A stretch of DNA of 49,827 nucleotides from Paramicrosporidium saccamoebae (lineage: Eukaryota; Rozellomycota): contig MTSL01000095.1 of the NCBI GenBank assembly GCA_002794465.1, forward strand, positions 4,345 through 54,171, given 5' to 3'. The notes beneath the pieces were generated by a model. That model saw only the letters and a program-made list of their open reading frames with translations. It made no database searches and was not told the DNA's origin. The position numbers and the translations under genes are program-made. This document shows positions 45,709 to 49,827 of this stretch, one piece after another; position 1 is the stretch's first letter, and every line of letters begins with the position of its first letter.

Positions 45709-47317
45709 ATGTTTGTACTAAGCAGACGGACCCTTCGGCGGCTCTCACTACTGCTCATCGGATTTCTTGTCGCGGGATTGCTACATCTGTGGAGAGGTGG
45801 TTGGCAAGAAGGACGGATCAAATGGGATGAGATTAAGACAACTAAGCTTTTGCGAGCGATAAGCCCGCTGTCTGGGGATGAATATGAAGAGGGGATGCAG
45901 TTAGTGATCAGCGTACAGGATGTGTGCGATAGTAACTGTAGATGACACAACACGCATGGAACGGGTATAGAAAAGTGATCGGAGATGACGAGCTAATCCC
46001 TCTGGAGGGGGTTGGAAGATCCGTCTTTGGCTCGACGTCGGTAGGACTGCAGGCGATCGCTGCCATGGACACGTTACTAATAATGGGACTAACTGAAGAA
46101 TACCAAGAGGCGCGTTCGGTCGTCTTACAGCAACTTGATTTCCAAGAGGTGCCAATTGCAAGGAATTAATGGTGTAGATGCAAATTGCTCTGCCCACCTT
46201 CCGGACTACAAGCGAGATTATTGGAGGATTACTGGGTGCCTATTCTTTGACGGGCGATGGAGAGCTGCTTCAAAAGGCGGCGCATTTAGGTCACTTGGTA
46301 CTTGATGGTTTTGTAGAAAGCCTCCCCATGCCACTCGTTCTGATTAATGTCACTGGTCGGGCCTCTCGTTCCACACGGGTGCCCCTCGTGGATATTGGCG
46401 GATTGTCGCTTGATCTTTGCTACTTGGGCGATTTGTTGGGAGAGAAGCGTTTTCGGGACCAAATGAGTGCACTGAGTGAATACATTAGATCCGCCGTATT
46501 TGGGAATCCGGGAGTGTTTGCAGAAGAGATTGAGCTACAATTAGAGACATACCAACCCAATGGCGTCTGCTCGCTAGGATACCGAGCTGGACCGGTCTAC
46601 GAGTACATGATAAAGGACTCGCTCTATGTTGCCGGCAGAGATGTCCGTGCCCGTGACACGGCCTATACCCTCACTCAAGTATCTTTGACACGCAACTAAA
46701 ATGTATAGAACATGCAAAAGGTATTCTTTGATCATTATGCAAAACAGCATCGCATCGTTCGAGTGGTCAGTTGGGCAATCAGAGAGGAACCCGACCAAAG
46801 TGTCTGTTTCGCTCTCGGAACTGTGGCCTTGGGGGGTGCACCCTCTGACCCCCTTGAGCGCGCCCTCTTTTACCGGAATCTGCGTCTCATTGCCAACACT
46901 TGTTTGTCTGCCTTCCTCTCGATGGAGGAGGGCGATCCCAAAATGCTGAGACCACGGCTTGCAGAGTCGTTGTTCGTACTGTGGCGGCAGACGGGCGACA
47001 CGGCTTACCGTCAAATGGGACTGCAAATGTGCGAGCGGATTGAGTCTTGGAAGGTGTCTGGAGGCTTTACCTTTCCGGGAACCACTGTTCAGCCCGTCTT
47101 TCTCCTAGCTGAGACCTTTAAATACCTATATCTGCTGTTTGCCCCACGATCCGTGTTGGCACTAGATGATTTTGTCTTCAACACGGCGGGCCATCCATAT
47201 CCAATCAACAAGGCAGTGCCAGCCGATGTGCAAGAGTCGACGGTGGTTCATTTGGGCGGCTATACGCCGAGAAGAAAGGTAAGGATCCTGCAGGCACAAG
47301 AACTCTTCCCTGTATAA
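45709..47317 (+). CDS. GH47 alpha-mannosidase-like protein 3, diverged active site, four exons
   Basis: Exons 45709-45912, 45942-46148, 46178-46678 and 46709-47317 with introns of 29, 29 and 30 nt; 506 residues. Only 26 bp separate it from the active paralogue. A signal anchor at about 11-27 leads into YEEGMQLVISMTQHAWNGYR, where the first junction is set by aligning to EPGMELTKNMMRHAW. The catalytic Asp of DSFYEYLLK is lost (AGPVYEYMIK), RPETIES reads RPRLAES, and HLACFMPG is replaced by NTCLSAFLS. The LLAETFKYLYLLF Glu and the calcium Thr in NTAGHPYPI are kept. Expected to be inactive or altered. It diverges in different residues from gene 1, so the two losses are independent. Confidence 0.87.
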
Positions 47318-47361
47318 ACGTCTACTGCATATATATAAATGGCTCTTTACTACAACTACGC

Positions 47362-48220
47362 CTATGGGAGGGGCAAGAGGACTGGAATCTTGCGTCCAAG
47401 GACAGTTTCGAATTTCCGCATCAAACCGAGGTATTTCTCTACTCCCGTGTGCACCTTTTTGTACTTTGTCAGAATGGTTGCCAAGTTCTCCTTCATTTCG
47501 GCTTCAATTGGATTGCATCTTTCTATAGCGGTCAGTGGCGGATAGTCACAATGGTACCAAAAAGGTTCAACAGCACCTCAGTAACCCGCCCATATAAATA
47601 CAAAAAGTTGTCGAAAATAGTCTGCGCTGCTTGTAATACAGCTGGTATATCAAGATCATCCACAAAAAATTGAAACTCTGTCAATAATGCCAGTAACTCA
47701 AATAGTCCCTCCAGTGTGCCGTCTCTCAACATGCCCAGAACATCTCCATGTCGATAGTCGGGTGAATCCGCTGTTGTGATGGCTACATCACGTCCATTTA
47801 TCACAGCAAGAGACACGCGATGGACGAGGTAGCGGGCGTAATTGGCAATGTTGCGCTGGATGCCCGAATGATTGGCATATCGTGTGCTAATGGAGCGGAG
47901 AATGTTCATCTCCGTATTAATGTTATGCACAGCCACTCGACTGTCACCATCGTCCAGCAGGATGTTTAGCAGCCAGAGGCATTTCCAGACCGTCTACAAA
48001 TTGTAAGCACCACAAAATGGCTTCACAATCCAAGAATCATTCCCGAATCTTGTTTTGAGAAAACAGAGCATTTCACTCGTCGTCCCATTAAACGTCGTGT
48101 CGACAATTACTATGGTCAGCGAAATAAATTCTACAAACCGACACGGTAAGAAAGCTTCACTATTCTAGGACGGTGCGAGGTCGCCCTAATGACAGTCTCC
48201 TGCAAGGGCGACAATGCCAT
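47362..48220 (-). CDS. ANTH-domain (AP180/CALM-like) protein, four exons
   Basis: Exons (minus) 48220-48145, 48109-48027, 47993-47558 and 47522-47362; introns 35, 33 and 35 nt; 756 coding bases, 251 residues. ANTH domains bind PI(4,5)P2 and clathrin-coat cargo. Spliced landmarks follow the domain in order: QETVIRATSHRP at the start; the first junction gives KLSYLIVDTTFNG; then EMLCFLKTRFGND, WITVWKCLWLLNILLDDGD; NIANYARYLVHRVSLAV; AQTIFDNFLYLYGRVTEVLL; and NLFERCNPIEAEMKENL across the last junction. There is almost nothing after the domain, so the usual clathrin/EH-binding tail of AP180 is missing. The unspliced frame would end early at 47532. The start overlaps the divergent kinase gene. Fold call is good; AP180 orthology is uncertain. 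Confidence 0.75.
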
Positions 48221-48950
48221 GAACAGGTCGAATGACTCTTTAAGACGCTGCATTGTCCTGATTATGGGTATCCCGGGAACGGGCAAAACGACCCTCGCCC
48301 GTCAATTAGAGCGTCATTTGGGCGCACTAAGAATTACTTTTGACGAAATTCAGCATGAAGGCAGTCTGCGCGACAAACACGACCGGATTTATGATATGGT
48401 GAAGAGCTCTGACGACACGGTCATTTTGGACGACACTTTTCACCTGCGGAGCATGCGCACGAGATATTGGCAGCTCTGCAAGAGCGAGGGAAGAGGAGTG
48501 GTTTTTGTGCTGCGCAAATGTCCTGTGGAAGAGGCCATAGACAGAGATACTGCTAGAAACGGTAGCGACAGGATTGGCCGGGAGATCATTGAAAGGATGA
48601 ATGCGCAATTTGAACCTTTACGCAAAATGCAGTCCAAATATCTCATTATCCTGGAGCAGCAGATTGACCTTGGTGAAATACACAGGATACTAAAGCTATC
48701 AAAGAGGGACTTTGAATATCACCTCAAAGTTGAGATCCACCAGCAGGAGAGCGGTATTCATCTCGCGAACATCCAGCTTAATCGCCAAGTCAGCCAACTA
48801 ATTTCCAATTTGCCCCGCGACGAACACTTTTTTTTGAGGAGGGGGGAAATTCTTGAATGGAAGTCAAATATGCTCCAGCAAATACGACTGCTGCTCGCTG
48901 ATGGGACTGATGCTGATATATCACAGATCAACACAAGAGAAATCCTATAG
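48189..48950 (+). CDS. P-loop kinase, PSTK/KTI12-like
   Basis: 253 residues from ATG 48189; ATG 48219 (MNRSNDSLRR) is an alternative. The P-loop is GIPGTGKT (27-34). The next motif ITFDEIQHEGSLRDK is followed by VILDDTFHLRSMRTRYWQLC, then VVFVLRKCPVEEAIDRDTAR with a helical lid (IGREIIERMNAQFEP). The LDD-x-(F/N)-(H/Y)-x-RSMR-x-x-x-x-L run is the pattern of phosphoseryl-tRNA(Sec) kinase (PSTK), which makes the selenocysteine precursor; the related KTI12 lacks it. If true PSTK, selenocysteine synthesis would be implied, but no other Sec gene is in the window. A generic AAA_33 kinase is the alternative. Its 5' end overlaps the coding start of the ANTH gene on the other strand. Confidence 0.55.
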   Translation: MTVSCKGDNAMNRSNDSLRRCIVLIMGIPGTGKTTLARQLERHLGALRITFDEIQHEGSLRDKHDRIYDMVKSSDDTVILDDTFHLRSMRTRYWQLCKSEGRGVVFVLRKCPVEEAIDRDTARNGSDRIGREIIERMNAQFEPLRKMQSKYLIILEQQIDLGEIHRILKLSKRDFEYHLKVEIHQQESGIHLANIQLNRQVSQLISNLPRDEHFFLRRGEILEWKSNMLQQIRLLLADGTDADISQINTREIL

Positions 48951-48972
48951 TTCACTTTAATGATTTTACAGA

Positions 48973-49827
48973 TTAGTAAATAGGAATGTCGACTGGAACA
49001 TACGCATGATGGAAGTACATTTCAGCGTCCACTCCGGCAGCCTTGATGGGTGTGGATGTGGCTGTGGAGGTGATGGGAGTATGGTCAGTAGTAGTGCTCA
49101 TCGTAGTAATGTCAGAGGTTGGAGTGTGCTCAGTAGTAGTTTGAGGTGTGGACGGCTGATCCGTTGTTTCTGTACTTTCCGTAGTCGGCGTAGTGGTGAA
49201 CTCTGTTGTCTCGGTGGTCCCGGTAGTTGGATCAAACGTTTCAGTCGTGGAGTGTTCCGTAGTCTCGGTAGTATCAGTTGTAGAGTGTTCTGTAGTCTCG
49301 GTAGTTTCTGTGGTAGAGTGTTCTGTAGTCTCGGTAGTTTCTGTGGTAGAGTGTTCTGTAGTCTCCGTAGTTTCTGTTGTTGTAGGATGATTAGTCGTAC
49401 TTGTGGTGGGATAATCAGTCGTCTCAGTCGTGCTTGGAGTAGAGGGTTCAGTCGTCGCCGTAGTCAAAGGAGTGCTCTCCGTTGTTACTGTAGTCGCTGT
49501 AGTAAATGAAGTCTCTGTAGTAGGAGTGGAAGTAGTCATAGTAGTAAGTGTGGTGGGCTCCATAGTGGTGGTCATAGGAGTAGTTGTTGAGATGGTAGTC
49601 AAGGTAGTCGGCTCTCCAGTAGTCTCTGTCGTCATCTCAGTGGTGCTCTCCTCCGTGGTGGACACTGGTGTGGTTTCCGTAGTATCTGTAGTGAATTCGG
49701 TGGTTTCTGTAGATTCTGTGGTAACAGGAGTAGTCTCCGTGGTAGTTTCTGATGTGGGCTCTGTTGTGATTGGAGTCGTCTCTGTAGTCGGAGCGGTGGT
49801 CGCTGTTGTTACCGGAGTCGTCTCTGT
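48973..49827 (-). CDS. Thr-rich mucin-like protein (N-terminus beyond right edge)
   Basis: The minus-strand frame is open from 49827 down to TAA at 48973, at least 284 residues; an internal GTG at 49665 is not a start. Almost the whole sequence is Thr, Glu, Ser and Pro (TTETTEHSTTETTETTEHST), with a perfect 11-residue repeat in the middle. Such Thr/Ser-rich proteins are usually heavily O-glycosylated and surface-exposed, or form spore/cell-wall components. The last 35 residues (AAGVDAEMYFHHAYVPVDIP) are different and may be a separate anchoring or cleaved peptide; no membrane segment or GPI signal is seen there. Signal peptide, if any, lies outside the window. Function is inference from composition. 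Confidence 0.75.
   Translation of the reverse strand, partial: TETTPVTTATTAPTTETTPITTEPTSETTTETTPVTTESTETTEFTTDTTETTPVSTTEESTTEMTTETTGEPTTLTTISTTTPMTTTMEPTTLTTMTTSTPTTETSFTTATTVTTESTPLTTATTEPSTPSTTETTDYPTTSTTNHPTTTETTETTEHSTTETTETTEHSTTETTETTEHSTTDTTETTEHSTTETFDPTTGTTETTEFTTTPTTESTETTDQPSTPQTTTEHTPTSDITTMSTTTDHTPITSTATSTPIKAAGVDAEMYFHHAYVPVDIPIY
49250..49381. repeat. Four tandem 33-bp units inside the mucin-like gene
   Basis: Units start at 49250, 49283, 49316 and 49349; the middle two are identical over 33 bp and the outer two differ at a few positions. Each codes an 11-residue T/E repeat (HSTTETTETTE) on the minus strand. In-frame unit length allows copy-number change without frameshift. 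Confidence 0.9.

Noticed and set aside
45942-46169. Separate small genes inside GH47 gene 3
   Set aside because: The four consecutive frames join through 29-30 nt GT-AG introns into one GH47 protein that aligns with its neighbours.
47339-47545. Plus-strand ORF after GH47 gene 3
   Set aside because: It lies antisense to the last ANTH exon, which restores the end of the ANTH domain after splicing.
49250-49381. 33-bp mucin repeats as cryptic introns (same length as introns)
   Set aside because: They lack GT-AG borders and branch sites and keep a continuous Thr-rich reading frame.
49006-49509. Plus-strand 167-codon Ser/Cys/Arg-rich ORF
   Set aside because: Mirror of the Thr-codon repeats of the mucin-like gene on the opposite strand.

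Overview
This window comes from a very compact eukaryotic nuclear genome. Its marks are spliceosomal introns of 28-35 nt, nucleus-encoded eukaryotic machinery (RNase P Rpp1/p30, Utp25, Pol eta, SPRTN, SMARCAL1, ER mannosidase, an ANTH protein) and intergenic gaps often under 100 bp. A nuclear gene for the Rieske protein of respiratory complex III shows that mitochondrial respiration is retained, which argues against a canonical microsporidian. Small orphan secreted proteins, a secreted ankyrin-like protein and membrane RING proteins fit an intracellular parasite. My best guess is an early-diverging fungal lineage of the Rozellomycota/Cryptomycota type (Paramicrosporidium-like). That placement is inferred from gene style and not proven.

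Layout. 1-6375: two tandem minus-strand genes for large secreted S33-type alpha/beta hydrolases. 6744-10271: UTP25 and DNA polymerase eta. 10566-10717: a tRNA-Asn/tRNA-Asp pair. 11021-12599: a hydrolase relic and two tiny secreted membrane proteins. 12778-20867: a dense housekeeping block with tRNase Z, Rieske protein, SPRTN, CCA-adding enzyme, a CTC1-like OB-fold protein and an unknown secreted protein. 21239-26083: the accessory block returns with tiny secreted proteins, a third hydrolase with an extra C-terminal module, and a relic of that module. 26087-30656: HD hydrolase, pyrroline-5-carboxylate reductase, Nudix CoA hydrolase, and a cyclic-nucleotide-binding/LRR protein. 30727-34298: three tandem membrane RING-H2 proteins, all with a 33-nt intron inside the signal-peptide coding region. 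34629-38584: RPP1, a WD40/F-box protein, SMARCAL1. 38976-47317: three GH47 mannosidase-like genes (only the middle one keeps the full catalytic set), with a secreted ankyrin-like gene between the first two. 47362-49827: an ANTH-domain gene, a PSTK-like P-loop kinase, and a Thr-rich mucin-like gene running off the right edge.

I reconstructed 20 introns by restoring family motifs and reading frame. All are GT-AG, 19 of 20 end in TAG, most donors are GTAC or GTAT, and most have a YTRAY-like branch site a few bases before the acceptor. Twelve multi-exon or re-started genes only make sense after splicing. Many nominal bacterial-style starts (GTG/TTG) were moved to the first supported ATG. Six genes have the polyadenylation signal AATAAA overlapping the stop codon.

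How the genes may work together: Pol eta, SPRTN and SMARCAL1 are all replication-stress factors, but they sit among unrelated genes and no operon is implied. The secreted hydrolases, tiny secreted membrane proteins, RING proteins, ankyrin-like and mucin-like proteins look like a lineage-specific secretory/host-interface repertoire that expands by tandem duplication and decays by deletion.
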